Shown: piece after piece, positions 1 through 62,094 of the stretch
Numbering within the stretch: the first letter of the stretch is position 1
Layout: each line of letters starts with the position of its first letter
Assembly (NCBI GenBank): GCA_003342895.1
Contig: PTFA01000085.1
Coordinates: 2,557,516 to 2,621,515 of the forward strand
Reading direction: 5' to 3'
DNA from: Casuarius casuarius
Taxonomy: Eukaryota > Chordata > Aves > Casuariiformes > Casuariidae
Length of the DNA stretch: 64,000 bases
The notes under the pieces: generated by a model
Seen by the model: only the letters and a program-made list of their open reading frames with translations
What the model was told of the DNA's origin: nothing
The model's database searches: none
Program-made: the position numbers and the translations under genes

Positions 1-314
1 TTACTGTGCAGAGCTAACAATACCTGTCAGGTATCTGCCACCAAATATCTATACTATTAACAAAAATAAAAAAATGCATACAAAATTTCCATAAGACTCA
101 ATAACATTTTCCCTGCCTGCAATAATAATGCACACAGTCTTAATCGTGCGGAATGTGAACTATGCTGCAGGAAAAGATCATCAGTAGAAACCCTATGTCT
201 TGAGTGCAGTTGGTATCACAAATAAATTGAAGTATGAGTGAAAAGCACAACATATAAGCACTCCAATGCTGTCTGTGCTGTGGCATTTCCCTGGGAATTC
301 AGATTCCCAGTTTT
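1..314. other. 3' flank of DAPK2, nothing recognised
   Basis: AT-rich sequence beyond the presumed polyadenylation site. I see no exon, repeat family or RNA gene. It may be intergenic DNA or the rest of a longer DAPK2 3' UTR. Confidence 0.4.
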
Positions 315-486
315 ATAAAATACTCAGTAGACATTTTAATAACAATCTCCAGCTGTTGGTGTAGTTTGAGAAGTGAGAAGCATCATGCCAAGGATTCAGA
401 CAGTAAGTCAAGGTCTGCTGTCAGGCTGCTTTTTTCAGCAAGGATGAAAGTTTCCTCTGCCTCTCGCCTGCAGAATTCTAATTACA
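315..486 (-). other. DAPK2: Probable 3' UTR of the short DAPK2 isoform
   Basis: This is non-coding sequence after the TAG stop. A minus-strand ATTAAA (TTTAAT on the plus strand, 335-340) is the nearest polyadenylation hexamer, so cleavage near 315-325 would give a UTR of about 165-170 nt. This is inferred from the hexamer only, and a longer UTR running off the left edge is possible. Confidence 0.4.
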
Positions 487-50328
<49,842 letters not shown>

Positions 50329-52754
50329 TGATGCACAAAGATGATGCAACTAGAACAGTAAGAAAGAATGACATTCATCAGGACCTTCCAACAGACAAAG
50401 AATCAGTAAAACGTTTCTGATATAAGCACTTTGGCTCCATTGCAGCTCATTCATGACCAAAAGCAAATACAGAATTAATTCAATAGTCTCAGCTGAACAG
50501 TGATGGTCCAAATCTGGAAAAAGGTGTGTGCCTCTAACTGCAGAGGGCTCTTGCTCCTCACCTAACTACTTTGGCACATAATTAACCAGAAGCACAGAAC
50601 ATACCTTCAAGTCTAGAAGTAAGGCATATGATTTAACAGGCTTGGGAACCTAAAGCATCTGCGCTACACCAAAAGGAGAGCTACCATGAGAATCAGCATT
50701 ACAGGCTTCTTCATCAGAGCATCAGCAGGCAGACCAAGGACCCAAAAGACCACAACGCACAGCTTCCTCTTTCTCACCTCAGGCTCAGTTTATGAAACAC
50801 AGTGGTGAGACTGCAAAAGGAAGTTCGGACTACTGCTGCAAAAAAAGCATTGCAATTTTATCTCCAGGGTTTTCAGTGCAACATCTTTCATCACTCCTAG
50901 ACGTTTCAGATCAGAAAAAAAAAAGCAGCAGCATTTATTTATTGCATGCATTACTCCGTACAACGGTAACATTTGCTTTCTGAGCATAATCATTGAAGGT
51001 GATAAAGTCCATGAGGTCTGGAAGGACAAGCCTCATACTGGTGCATTTTGGAATCAGGGAGCACCTTATCCTGGTCCACAGCGACCAACTGAATGTGTCG
51101 TGAAGGGTGCTTTCTCCACAAAGCAGGTTATCCTGTAAAATGGAGAGCCTCACAAGATCTGCAAAACTGAGAATGAGGTGGCTGGGGAAAGGGAGAAGGA
51201 ACTTGCTTTTCCTGCCAGGATCAGTGGATTCAATCCTACAGATGCTCTGGCAGCAAGGATCATTCCTGGCTCCCAAAATGAAGAGGTGGAGAGAGACCGA
51301 GAAAGAATTCACCGTGACATACACTTGTTCTCACATTTACTGTGCTTCCTGAATACTCATATACTACAGTGATATAGAAAGGAAGAAACTGTCAGGAGTA
51401 ACAGCAGCCTGGTCCCAGATTTAGACTGCTGACAGAAGACATAATACAAATGAAGAAGCCTTCAATGTGGACCATCTAGCAAAATCCAGTGGACAAAACT
51501 CCATTTAGAAACTGCCATCATGGCAGAAAAATTCAGGCCTGAAATATTAGCTTAGTTACATGAAAAACTGATCGATTTTATTTATTTTTCAATTAAGTCC
51601 AAGTGTAACACCCTCTATACCAATGATCGTCAACTCAGTTTTCCACTCAATATTTTTTTTCCAGTTTTGGGCAGCTCGTCCAGAAACTGCTGAAAAACTC
51701 TTGAAAAGGAAGATCAGAGACATTATTCCTTGAGAAAAACCCACACGGCAACGTACGTTATGCTGACAGAGTGCATTTTAACACAATAACCTGCTGACCA
51801 GTTACAACACATTCGGCCTTTCCTGTACAGATAAACACTAGAATTATCCCCAATGGCCCAAACAACAGCCACTCCTGTAGATCAGAATGTGTAAAGTTAA
51901 GTAGCTATAAGGCCTCTAACACCATAATAAAACCTAACTACATTGAGCCATATAGTTGCTCCCAGGTACCTCAGGGCTACAGGAGCATTTCCACATTTCT
52001 CAGTGCGATGCTTATTTCCTTATGAATCTCAGTCCCAATGGCTGCTTGCTGCAGACACACTGGGGATTTCCAAATTCTCTATCTCTAGAGAGCTCCTGCA
52101 AGTTTTTAAATAGCAGCCTTTGACTTCTGACTTTGACACACCGAGGAAGTATATTTTGCCAGCAAAGCTCTATTTTGATCCTCTAGAAACAAGCTCAATT
52201 TAAATGTCGCAAGAAGATCCAGTTCTTTTGATAAATCAGCAGACTTGTTATGAAATAGGATGAAGTACCAAAGAGCAATTGCAGGGCTTCTGCCAAGTTG
52301 AAATTCATGTACTTTTAAAGATTTTTCCATTCTCTAACATAACCATAAATCATAAGCAGCAAATAAATTGCACAAATCTAATTGACTTGTCAAAATGCAC
52401 CCTGCTGTTGTCATTGTATGCACTTCAGAAAACAGACTTGCTGATTTATTTTCCTCCTTCCCTTTCCTTTTTAAAACCATTGGCTTCTAACACATGGGAG
52501 ACACATGTTGCATATCAATGCAACTTCTTTCCAAATATGTTCCTTCTATTGCTGTAAAGGAAGATAAATAGTTTCCTAGCTCTTCTATATACAATTTTTG
52601 AACAGCCTGTGTTAGCAAAACCTACACATTGGGACAAAAATGATTGGACTACTTCATCTCAAGCTGAAAGTCTACTGCACCAACACTCAGCCCGGTATTA
52701 GCTGGAANTAACATTCAGTCTTCAAAAAGCAGTAGCAATGAGTGAAGGGGTATC

Positions 52755-52786
52755 TAAATAAATAAATAAATAAATAATAAAAAAAA
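52755..52786. repeat. AAAT microsatellite with A-rich tail and N
   Basis: An AAAT tetranucleotide run ending in poly-A and a single N at 52787. Confidence 0.9.
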
Positions 52787-55700
52787 NCCCAAATGTCCCT
52801 CTCTCAAGCATTCAACACCAGTTATGCAACACAAGAGGAAAAGCAGTGCCTGCTTCCATCTTCCAGTGACCTCATTTAGTGTCATTTAGTTATGACTCTC
52901 ACCATACACTTAACATCTCTTTGCAGCGCATCCTTTTGGATTGCCATTTCCGAAGCACATGGAGATAAGAGGGACTTTGGACCATTCATTTCCCTTCATG
53001 ACATACTCGCAAGGTGGGGAGCTTCTGGCCCACGATGCAGATCCAGCCCACACGCTGCACTCCTCTATACCCTTTCTCTCAAGATGGGAAAGGCACGGGG
53101 CAGATNAATTATTCTGGCAAGCCCTGCTCCTCCCCAAGGCACCCAGAGCCCCACTCCTGCCAGATGACGGGAAGTATTTGATACACGTACAAAACTGTGT
53201 CCCCTCCTACGTGAAGAGTGCGCATCTGTACTCCTCTCACGGGAGAGGATGCATGCTGTGACAGATGCATGTCATCACGTCACATCATATGACTAAAACA
53301 TATCTATTCCTGTCACACATCGGAGAAGTTACCGTTTTCACTGCACGACAGACATACTTCCAGTCCCCGCACCGAGGAGCGGGAGGTACAACGTGTCTCT
53401 AGCAGGAGCTTTCAGGCCTTCAGTGGCACCTGCCCAGTCCTCACCTGAGGTCTCCACGGCAGTTGCCTGGCCAGATGTGATAGCTTTGTTAAAGGCTCCG
53501 TGAGGCTTTAGCAAAGGGCCTAACGCATCGTCATGAACAAATCTGTTCAAATCCCAGGCTCGAAACTTTGCAACGGAGACAAATTTGCTTCCCTGTCCCT
53601 CCTTTGACTGTGTTCTAACCATGATCTCTCTCATCCAGCTTCCTAAGGAAAATGATGGAAACCGCACAGGTTGTGACGTTCAGACGGGAATGACCACAGC
53701 ATCACTGTGTAAGAGCATACTGTAGGAACGGACGCTCGCGTTGCTGAGGCTGCACTGGACACATGACAGTGGGTTTTGTCCCTTCCACTTTGCATCTCCA
53801 TGCTTTGTCAGACATGTTCTAGACGATCCTTACCTTTCCTATATTTTCAGAGTTTCGCAACATGGAGCTGGTAACTGTTCAGCTACTTGGTTCATTATTT
53901 CCCCTTCCCCAAGCCATATTCATGCCTGGGATAAAAATGTCTCTCTTTTCCTCAATGAAAATAAACAACTCAAATTCTGCTTTGTAAGCAAATTATTGTA
54001 TCCCTCAAAGTCTTTCATAACCTCAAAAAAAGCTCATTGACCAACTCTGGTCAGGGCTTGCAACTACAGGCAATAAATGCTTTAGTAACATTTACAAGAA
54101 TTAGGACATCTCTGAGCTTCTGGCACTGTACTAAAAAATTGATATAATTTTGTTTTCAGTTGTTCAGAGCAGGATTTTCCAAAGTGTTGGCACAGACCTA
54201 GCTCAACACCTGCAGTCTTCAGAAAAAGCAAACTAAGGACAATGCCAAGCCTTTCTGAAAACCCAAAACCTTGCGCTCATGCTGATTTGCAAAATTACGT
54301 TTGGAGCCCACGCAAAAGTCAAATAAAGGGAAAATGCCCACATATCAAGAGACGCTGCTGAGACTTGCCCAAAGACTATAACTCCCTCAAACTGACTACT
54401 CCCCTCATCAGAATTCAAGCTACACGGCTATAACTAACATGAATGCAAACACACTTAGCAGAAAACCATTGTCCTAAGAGAGAGAGACTGTCATTCAGAG
54501 AGGCAAGTTAAAAAATAATTGGAGAATGGGGAATCCGCCCAAGACATCTCTGGGAATATAGCCAGTTTGCGTTGGATTGACAAGTCTACTCATCTCCCAG
54601 CATCCTCCAAAGAACATGCCTGTTTCTGCAGATTCATAGAATCCACACAATATTTTCTCAAAAATAACCAGACCCGCGCCCCCAGANCTTTTGCTGATCT
54701 TTTAACATCTTATCCACAAAGGCCAAATGAGAAAGCCTGCCCACGACACCGAGGAGCTATTCAGGTAATCTAAGCCTAGAGCCACGCTTTTGAAGACAAA
54801 ACACAAACCGCTCCAAAGCATTCAGACCCTCCAGCCATACCTCTGCTGTGCTGGTGTTTCCCNTGTCTACCACTTCATGTTATCTTATACTGCCTTCCAC
54901 TCTCATTACTTCTGCAGATATTTCTTCCTGGCTGGCACCCAGCAGCCACTGTAGCAGATGCCCAAAATAGACCACACACTTGATGATCCAAGACAATTGT
55001 CATTAGCAAATACACAGCATAAGGGGGATAAGATAATAAAAGATGACCTTCACGCTGTTAAAATTCATCTGAAATGAAAGTGTCATTCACAGGCATAAAC
55101 ACAATGTTCCCCAGATATTATATACTGGTCTTCGGAAACCAAAAAGACTTCACTTTGAAAGATTTGAACTGTGATGTTTTTGTTGGACTCCATTTGCAAG
55201 TACAGAGCACAGTTATTCCAAAGCACAATTATATCGAAGGAAGAATGAGAGCTTTAATTTTTTTCTTTAATCAGATGATGATTTCCCTAAGCTGATCAGC
55301 GAAAGCAGGCTGAATTAGAGATTTGACTTGTTCAGAAAAACAAGTTGCATATTCATGATCTGAGAAAATAGTAACAATCAACTTTATTTTTCTGATACAC
55401 TATTTTTATGTTAACACTTCTGGGGCATGTAACCAAACAATATTCCAGTACAAGGATTTAGGACCATCCCAGTCACATAAGGTCTGCACCAGAATTCATT
55501 AAAACAGGAAGACAGGAGGAATCAGCTTCGGTGACTGCTGGATCAGACTAGAACTTTAAAATAAAAATAGCTATTGATATTAGAAAGGCTTTTACAGTGA
55601 GCCAGAAGTCACGCAGCTTCCTCAACAGCGACCAGGACCCCACGGCAAGCTTGGGAGAGGACGTAACCTTCTGAGCTCTCACAAACCAAGTCTCTCCCTC

Positions 55701-55937
55701 AGCTGCCGCGCGTTGGGACCATGTCTTCTGTCCCAGTCTCTCTGCTCCAGGATTCCTAGCGTTGAGTAGTTTAATGTGACGGTCAGCATATTCATACTGA
55801 CCACACTCAGCACTCAGGCTGCTTACTGTTTCATAAAGCTACTTCNCAGCCTAGTTCCACCTTTTGGCTCCCATGTCCGCACCCCCTTTACCTAACACCC
55901 CAAATACGCTGAGGTGGCAAACACCGCTCATCTCATG

Positions 55938-56036
55938 CAAAGGGTTTACCTACAGCCAAGTGACAAAGCTGTAGCAAAACCAGGAACTGAACACCGAACC
56001 CCCAGATTCCAGTTTAAGGCACTAGAAACATTTCCT
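55938..56036 (-). mobile_element. MIR-like SINE remnant, reverse orientation
   Basis: GCAAAGGGTTTACCTACAGC, then CAAGTGACAAAGCTGTAGC, AAAACCAGGAACTGAACACC, GAACCCCCAGATTCCAG and TTTAAGGCACTAGA follow the order of reverse-complemented MIR-type SINEs (GGTCACACAGC...GGAATTGAACCCAGATCTCC). Confidence 0.5.
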
Positions 56037-57978
56037 GCCTAATCACTGCGTGTTCCTAAGTTCTGTCATACCATAAATCAGACCCTATCTGCCCTAANAA
56101 ATCTGCATTTCCCAGTGTGGTTTAAGGCATGAATTTACGCAGAGGTATTTACACCAGTACAAACCCCGGCTGCAGATGTTCTTACTCCGTTACAGAAGTG
56201 CCTCTCTCAGTGCAGCCTGTGCTGTGCGGAAAGGAAATCAATCTAAGAAACCCGCTCTTGGGAAGAGGGTGACAGAATCCACCCTAAGGGGAGCAGCAGG
56301 AAGAAAGTTAAGACTTCTCTCTTTTAGAAAAGGTTTCCCTATGCAGTTATTAGCCTGTCATCATCAAATTATCTGATGAGCAACGACCGGTCTGCACACG
56401 TTGAATCCGCGATAAATGCCCGCCCGCCCACCACCGAATGACAGAAGGATTATAGAAATTAGAGATGGGAACAGAAGCGTTAGATCATCCACCTTGTCAC
56501 CAGCTCCGGGTATTTCTTCCTCAGCGTGTCTTCTCCAGCTGTTCAGCCAACCAGCTTCACGTGACCGAGGTAACAGCTGAATAATCCTACTTTCTCAAGC
56601 ACACCCGACACCAGGCGAATGGCTGGTCCCTGCCCACCTCAGAAGCATTCCCTTAGGCATGTTTTCACGCTACAAAGTAATAACTATACTAAAGTAAAAA
56701 ACAAAACACACCTCAGAATTGACTGAAGTGATAAAACATCCCTTATGATCTGCTTTTTAATACAGAAGAATAGCTACAGTTTAGAATCAAATCTTGCCTG
56801 TTCAGGTTAATCATTTGAAAGAAAAGGAAACAAACTGAAATGATTTTGTGTCCTACTTCTGGTGCTTTAACCTAAAGCTAAACAGAACTTACAAGCACTA
56901 AGGTGCCCTTTCGCCCTTCTCATCCCCACTGACCTTTTCCCTCCTCTTTTATTCTTTTCTTTAATCCTGGAAAAGACTAACACTTCCGACAGCAAAAAAG
57001 CAAGTAATTTTTACCTTCTGATTACAAATGAAAAAAAAAATCAAAGCACAGTTAGAAAGTTATGTTAGTTCTATAAAACCTTATTTTCACATGAGACTTT
57101 TCCTGTCAGAAAACAGCCGGCTAGAGGTTTCTCTGTCAGAAGACGGAGGCAGCTGGCACCTGCCACCCGCGAGCGACACAACCCGCCGGACGCCTCGGGG
57201 CTCCCGCGCACCCACGCGGTCCCGCCAGGCACCGCCGCCGGCCCCCAGCCCGCCCCGCGGCGCTGGCCTCCGCTGCAGGCCCGCGGGGCCCCGCGACGGC
57301 TCTGGCTGGCGGCAGGCAGCTCGCCGCCGCGCCGTCACCGATCCCCGGCCGCCGCATGCTTGGGCGATGAGCTCGGTGACGCCTCGCGCACCGCCAGGGA
57401 CAGCCCGGCCGCGGTCCCCGTCCCCGAGGCGCCTCCGAGGATTACCGCCACCGAGGAGAGGCACCCCGCCCGCAGCCAGCGTCTGCCGCCGGCGATCCAC
57501 GGGCTTTTTCCTGCACAGGGGGATCCCGGCTACGCGAAGGCTGGAAGCTGGCTGACCCTCAGCGTTGGTCCCTCCAGAAGAGCCGGAGCAAAGCTGCGGC
57601 CGTGCGCTCTCGCCTCGGCGCGCTCGAAGCCCCCTCGCTGGCCGCGGCCGCGCCACCGCGCGTCACACCCCCGGTCTCGGCCGCCCCTCGAGGCACGCGG
57701 CCCGGACCGAGGCGCCCTCCGCACGGCCCCGGCCCGGACCCCGGCGGCGCAGGCGTCAAAGCACCTGCCCGTCCGAGGGGGGAGAGGGGAAGGGGGTAGG
57801 GGTGACGCCCCGAGGACGCGGGGACTCGCAGGGCGACGGGAGCAGGCGGAGGGGACGCGAGCCCGGGCACCTCGGAGCTCGGGGCTGGGACAGCGCCAGG
57901 ACACAGCGGCGGCGATCGCCGCCCCCCGGTGCTCGCCCGGAGGCCGCCGGGGCTGCGGCCGCCCTCCCCTCCCCTCCC

Positions 57979-58258
57979 NNNNNNNNNNNNNNNNNNNNNN
58001 NNNNNNNNNNNNNNNNNNNNNNNNNNNNNNNNNNNNNNNNNNNNNNNNNNNNNNNNNNNNNNNNNNNNNNNNNNNNNNNNNNNNNNNNNNNNNNNNNNNN
58101 NNNNNNNNNNNNNNNNNNNNNNNNNNNNNNNNNNNNNNNNNNNNNNNNNNNNNNNNNNNNNNNNNNNNNNNNNNNNNNNNNNNNNNNNNNNNNNNNNNNN
58201 NNNNNNNNNNNNNNNNNNNNNNNNNNNNNNNNNNNNNNNNNNNNNNNNNNNNNNNNNN
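57979..58258. other. Assembly gap of 280 N inside the CpG island
   Basis: The left edge is a CCCTC repeat (CCCTCCCCTCCCCTCCC) and the right edge a 10-bp CGCTCTGCTC repeat (58259-58287). GC-rich tandem repeats on both sides explain the failure to sequence through. The true length is unknown. Confidence 0.98.
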
Positions 58259-58287
58259 CCGCTCTGCTCCGCTCTGCTCCGCTCTGC
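58259..58287. repeat. 10-bp GC-rich tandem repeat at the gap edge
   Basis: CCGCTCTGCT units repeat nearly three times immediately after the Ns and probably extend into the gap. Confidence 0.85.
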
Positions 58288-58501
58288 GCCCCGCGGCGGC
58301 GCCCGCCGCCCTGTCACGCGTCGCCCTCCGCACCCAGCGGCGGAGGCACCGCCGCGAACCGCCCCTGACCCCGAGCCCGGGGCACCGCCGCGGGGCAGGG
58401 CTCCCCCCGCCCCCGATAACGCCTCGTCCAGGTTCAGTAAACACCGCGCACTGTCCCCACTTCCAACAGCGATCACGAAACAGCCCCAACCACTTACTTA
58501 C

Positions 58502-58714
58502 GCCGGAAGCAGAAGGGCCAGCTCCCCCCAGGCAGCACCGTCCTCGCTGCTTCACCCCGCTGCGCCTCGCCTCCGCCGCCCGGCCGAGCCACCTGCGGGG
58601 AGAGCGGCGTTTAACCGAGGACGCGGCGGCGGGGAAGCGGCTGCCTCGCGTGGCGCAGCGAGGCGACGGGGGCGTTCGTGTCCCCCCCGGGCTCCCGGCT
58701 GAGGAGGGGAGCAT
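58502..58714 (-). other. DAPK2: Probable DAPK2 exon 1 (5' UTR)
   Basis: The strongest minus-strand donor in the island is CTTCCGGC|GTAAGTAAG at the 58501/58502 border. A second GTAAGT starts 4 nt further downstream. The exon would lie between this and a start site somewhere near 58.6-58.8 kb, and the upper limit given is arbitrary. The frame is open from an ATG at 58712-58714 through this donor into the DAPK2 frame (see findings). An exon 1 hidden by the gap is the main alternative. Confidence 0.45.
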
Positions 58715-58799
58715 TTCACATGCAGGACTCGAGTCGCACTATAGGAAAACCATACTGAAGAAATGAGGCTGATTAAGGGAATTCGCTTAGAGAGATGCC

Positions 58800-61700
58800 T
58801 CATTTGCATTATCCTTTACGGAAAGGCCCATTTTGTTTATTCTGTGTGCTATCCAGGTCTATACTGCGTGCTCTGAAACCTCGTACTACCCAAGGAAAGG
58901 CCCTGTCACTTCAAGACCCACCACCGTGAAAAAGTGGCAGNGGTTTTTAGTCCCCAGTGCTGATCTCAGAGTGCACCAGTATTTATCACCATAGCAAACA
59001 TTTGCAATACTGTTTTTCAGGTTGCCCTAGACTGTGCCCTGGACTTGCTACCAGCAGTTCTAAGTCCTTCGTGAGTTTACCCTCCTGTCTTAAAGACACC
59101 CTCAAAACCTGTAAAACTAGATTTTCTCCAACTTCATTTTGCAGACAGTAATCGCAATAAATACTGTTTGGTCCCCTTAAATTCTGGACAAGTTAATAGC
59201 CAGCATTTGTTAATGAGGAATGATGTGGGATCATTCACACCTTAGAAATAGCCTATAACTACCAGGCTGCCTTCCCTTCCAGTTCTGGATACAGTAAAGA
59301 CAAAGCAAAGCTACGGCAAACTGTCATACTTAAACAGGCAGGCTGTTTCCACTGCAAAAAGCTGCAAGGTGCAACACGTTTCAAAGTTTTATGCTGGGCA
59401 AGAGCCTAAAGGCAGTGCTTTTTATTATCACAGTTGAAAATAAGCTTGCTCCAAGCCAACAGGATTGAACTGTGCCCTGCTATCCTGCCCCCGGAGTGGC
59501 ATTTACAGCCCGGGTCCCACCCAGCTCTCCCAAGTCAGAAGAAAGCGGCTGCATCTGACGCTGCAGAGGGTGGAGGGCAGGAAATGGGAGCAATGCTAAA
59601 GGTTTCAGAAGGCCAGTGCAAGAATTCAGAACTCTAAAAGGGGAAAAAAAGGATTTCATTCTTCACCTTCACTGCTACAATGTCATATGATCATATGACA
59701 CCACACCAATGCTCCTACTAAATTATCAGAGAAAAGTACACAAGGAAAGCCACCTCCTGTGTTCGCTCCTAGCTACACCGCGGGGGACAAAGCAACATGG
59801 TTTGTCCTGACAGACCACAACCACTTTCCAAATCAGGACAAGCTCACTACACCCCAAGTGACCCTGCTTTGAGTTTAATTTCTGCTGGCTNACCCTACAA
59901 GGTCTCCAGAAAAAATAAGGGTAGACTAAATCTTATTCCTGATGCCTGTTTGTAAGCCAAAACATAGGTTCTACCTAAGAAAGAAATTGCTTTTACATGA
60001 TTAAGTCATTTAGAAGCCCCTAAAACATTTTAAGGATCAGACTTGTCATGTTACTAGAACTATAGCCACTGTTTCATGACTTATGGATTGTATAAAAGAG
60101 TAATTGTAATATCTTTGGCAATCAGGGCAAAACCTTTATATCCATACAGGACACAGATAGGAAGGAAAACTTGAAGCTGAGTAGCTTTCAAAGCAGGCAG
60201 GGCAGCACAAGCAACCTGGTAAGTCACTGAACTCTGAAGGCAAACATTGCCGTGTCTGCTAGCCGCGCTATTAACAGTCTGCTTTAGGAAGCGACAGAGG
60301 AGGAAGTGCATGCCTCACATTCCTCAGGGAAGTCTCAGGCTCACATACCTACCGGGAGAATAGCACTTGCATTTACAGAAACAGGTAAATCACCTATTTC
60401 ACAGTTTAATCACCAATCATGGTGCTTGAAGACATCACTTTAAGAGTCAGTTCATCNGTTCAAACCTGAAGTCTTGCAGGCAGGTCACTATACAGCGATC
60501 TAATTGTGTCATTCAAACAAAAACCACATTGTATTTAAAACACATAGGCAGGATGTAGTCAAAATTAGGAAACACTTGAACTAAGGTTACCAAACTCATC
60601 TTAATTACCTCAAGTATATACATTAGTTACCTTTTCACTTCTCTACAGTATCGCAGACNCACTAAGGGCCAAGAACATATAGTCTGCATATTAAATAACT
60701 ACTTGGTTTTATGTCACATACAGTGTATAGTCCTGAGGTCTGCTTTTTAATCTAATCCTGCTTTGAAAGGCTAGCAGTTTTGACAGGGCAGAGCTGTCCT
60801 TCAATCAGATGTGTAACTGCATCGAAGCATGGCTTCTGCAGCATAGCATCATGATGAAATACCACTCTAACTTCCTTCTGATCAAGCCTCTTTTCCAGGG
60901 GGAAGACCGCCAAGGCAGAGTACACCCTTCCTTTGCATTATCTGAGTGAATACACTTCATGGCCTTCATTTGTGGGAACTCCTGAAAGCCTCAACACTAC
61001 TTAGATTCTGCTTCCAGGGAGGGCAAGGAGCTGCACATATGGAAGCTATGTTTAGTACTTCCAAAAATCCCCCTAAGTGAACACCTGATGTACAGTAACA
61101 GCATCAGCAGACTGCAGTGTGGTCTCTACGCCTCTCCCAGGTGCTCCAAATGGGGAATGAGACCCTGTGGATGCTTGGCTTCACTTCAGAGTGAGCTGTT
61201 TACTGTTTTTCTAAGTTAAATACTTTATCCCTAAGAATGCATTAACATACATGATTAGCTATATCCATCAGCCATACTTACACACATCCTTGATGCAACT
61301 TCATCGAGAACAGATCTCTTGAGCTTAACAGTCCTAAGGCAGAAATAGTTAAAGAACAGCTGAGGCCACTATTAAGGCCCCAGCAGGTGTTAAGGCAACA
61401 CAACCTAAACAATCTGTAAGGTGTCCAAGGAGGACATCACTCCCCATGCACTCCCTCTCCCAAACTTTCTGTTTATTCCTTAAACTTACATTTTTCAGTA
61501 TACAGAACAGGAGGTTCTTAGGCCAGAGTCTTGTTCTGCCTTAATTGCTCTTTATCTTATTTTGTGACTCCTTTGAACAGTTTTCCAACTGTGCCAATAT
61601 CTACAGTTGTCCTCTAGCTCTGCTACAGCATGGCAAGCTGTTAAGAACTCTGCACTATTCACCTCTACTATGAAAGATCTGTTTGGACATATGATCATCA

Positions 61701-62090
61701 GTAATCTCATTACTCTTACTTCCTCACAAACATTTAGCTGTCAAGTTTATACCTGAAGTAGTGAGGTACTTGATAGTCTCATTAAGAGCACCAAACTAAT
61801 TCAAGATACAAGTAAATACATAGGTTTAAATCTGTTCCCTGTGAATGCTCATGAATATTTTTTCTCCTTTCCCTCCCCCAAGAAACCAAGGACACTAATC
61901 ATAAGTTTAACCAGTCAGCATCACCTGCACACAACATGTCTATAGTCCACCTCTTCATGCTTCAAAAGCAAATTTGTGTATTTGTTCCTCTATAGAGACT
62001 CTCTCAAATCAATCACCAGCTTTACTAATGGTTTATGTTTCGATGGCACCTGCAGTTATTTCCATCTGTTATAAAAAAAAGAAGAATCAG
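58800..62090. other. Intergenic region between DAPK2 and the next gene
   Basis: It holds a perfect 20-bp palindrome at 59681-59700 and no exon-like match or repeat family I can name. The short open frames show no domain. Confidence 0.6.
59681..59700. other. Perfect 20-bp palindrome
   Basis: TGTCATATGATCATATGACA equals its own reverse complement. It lies about 1 kb upstream of the presumed DAPK2 start. It could be a dimeric transcription-factor site or chance. Confidence 0.7.
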
Positions 62091-62094
62091 AACA

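Larger units (their letters stand above)
50350..58501 (-). other. DAPK2: DAPK2 intron 1, 8.2 kb
   Basis: The donor is probably GTAAGT beside 58502 and the acceptor is TTCTAG beside 50349. It contains an AAAT microsatellite (52755-52786), a MIR-like remnant (55938-56036), most of the GC-rich island and the N gap. No further coding exon was recognised. Confidence 0.6.
57130..58720 (-). promoter_or_regulatory. DAPK2: CpG-island promoter of DAPK2
   Basis: An abrupt rise to very GC-rich, CpG-dense sequence in an otherwise AT-rich region, lying just upstream of the first coding exon of the minus-strand gene. GC boxes and C/G runs are common (for example CCCCCGCCCCCG at about 58404) and no TATA box stands out. 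The island is broken by the N gap at 57979-58258. It probably holds the DAPK2 transcription start. Long open frames here on both strands come from the lack of AT-rich stops, not from coding. Confidence 0.75.

Noticed and set aside
57028..57555. 175-codon plus-strand frame entering the island
   Set aside because: The start lies in AT-rich sequence and the rest is Pro/Arg-rich translation of CpG DNA, with no similarity or splice support.
57360..58766. Long plus-strand open frame of 468 codons, with similar minus-strand frames, across the CpG island
   Set aside because: Much of it is the N gap, and the rest is Arg/Pro/Ala/Gly-rich low-complexity translation of GC-rich DNA with no domain. Only the minus-strand frame leading into DAPK2 was kept, as a low-interest finding.
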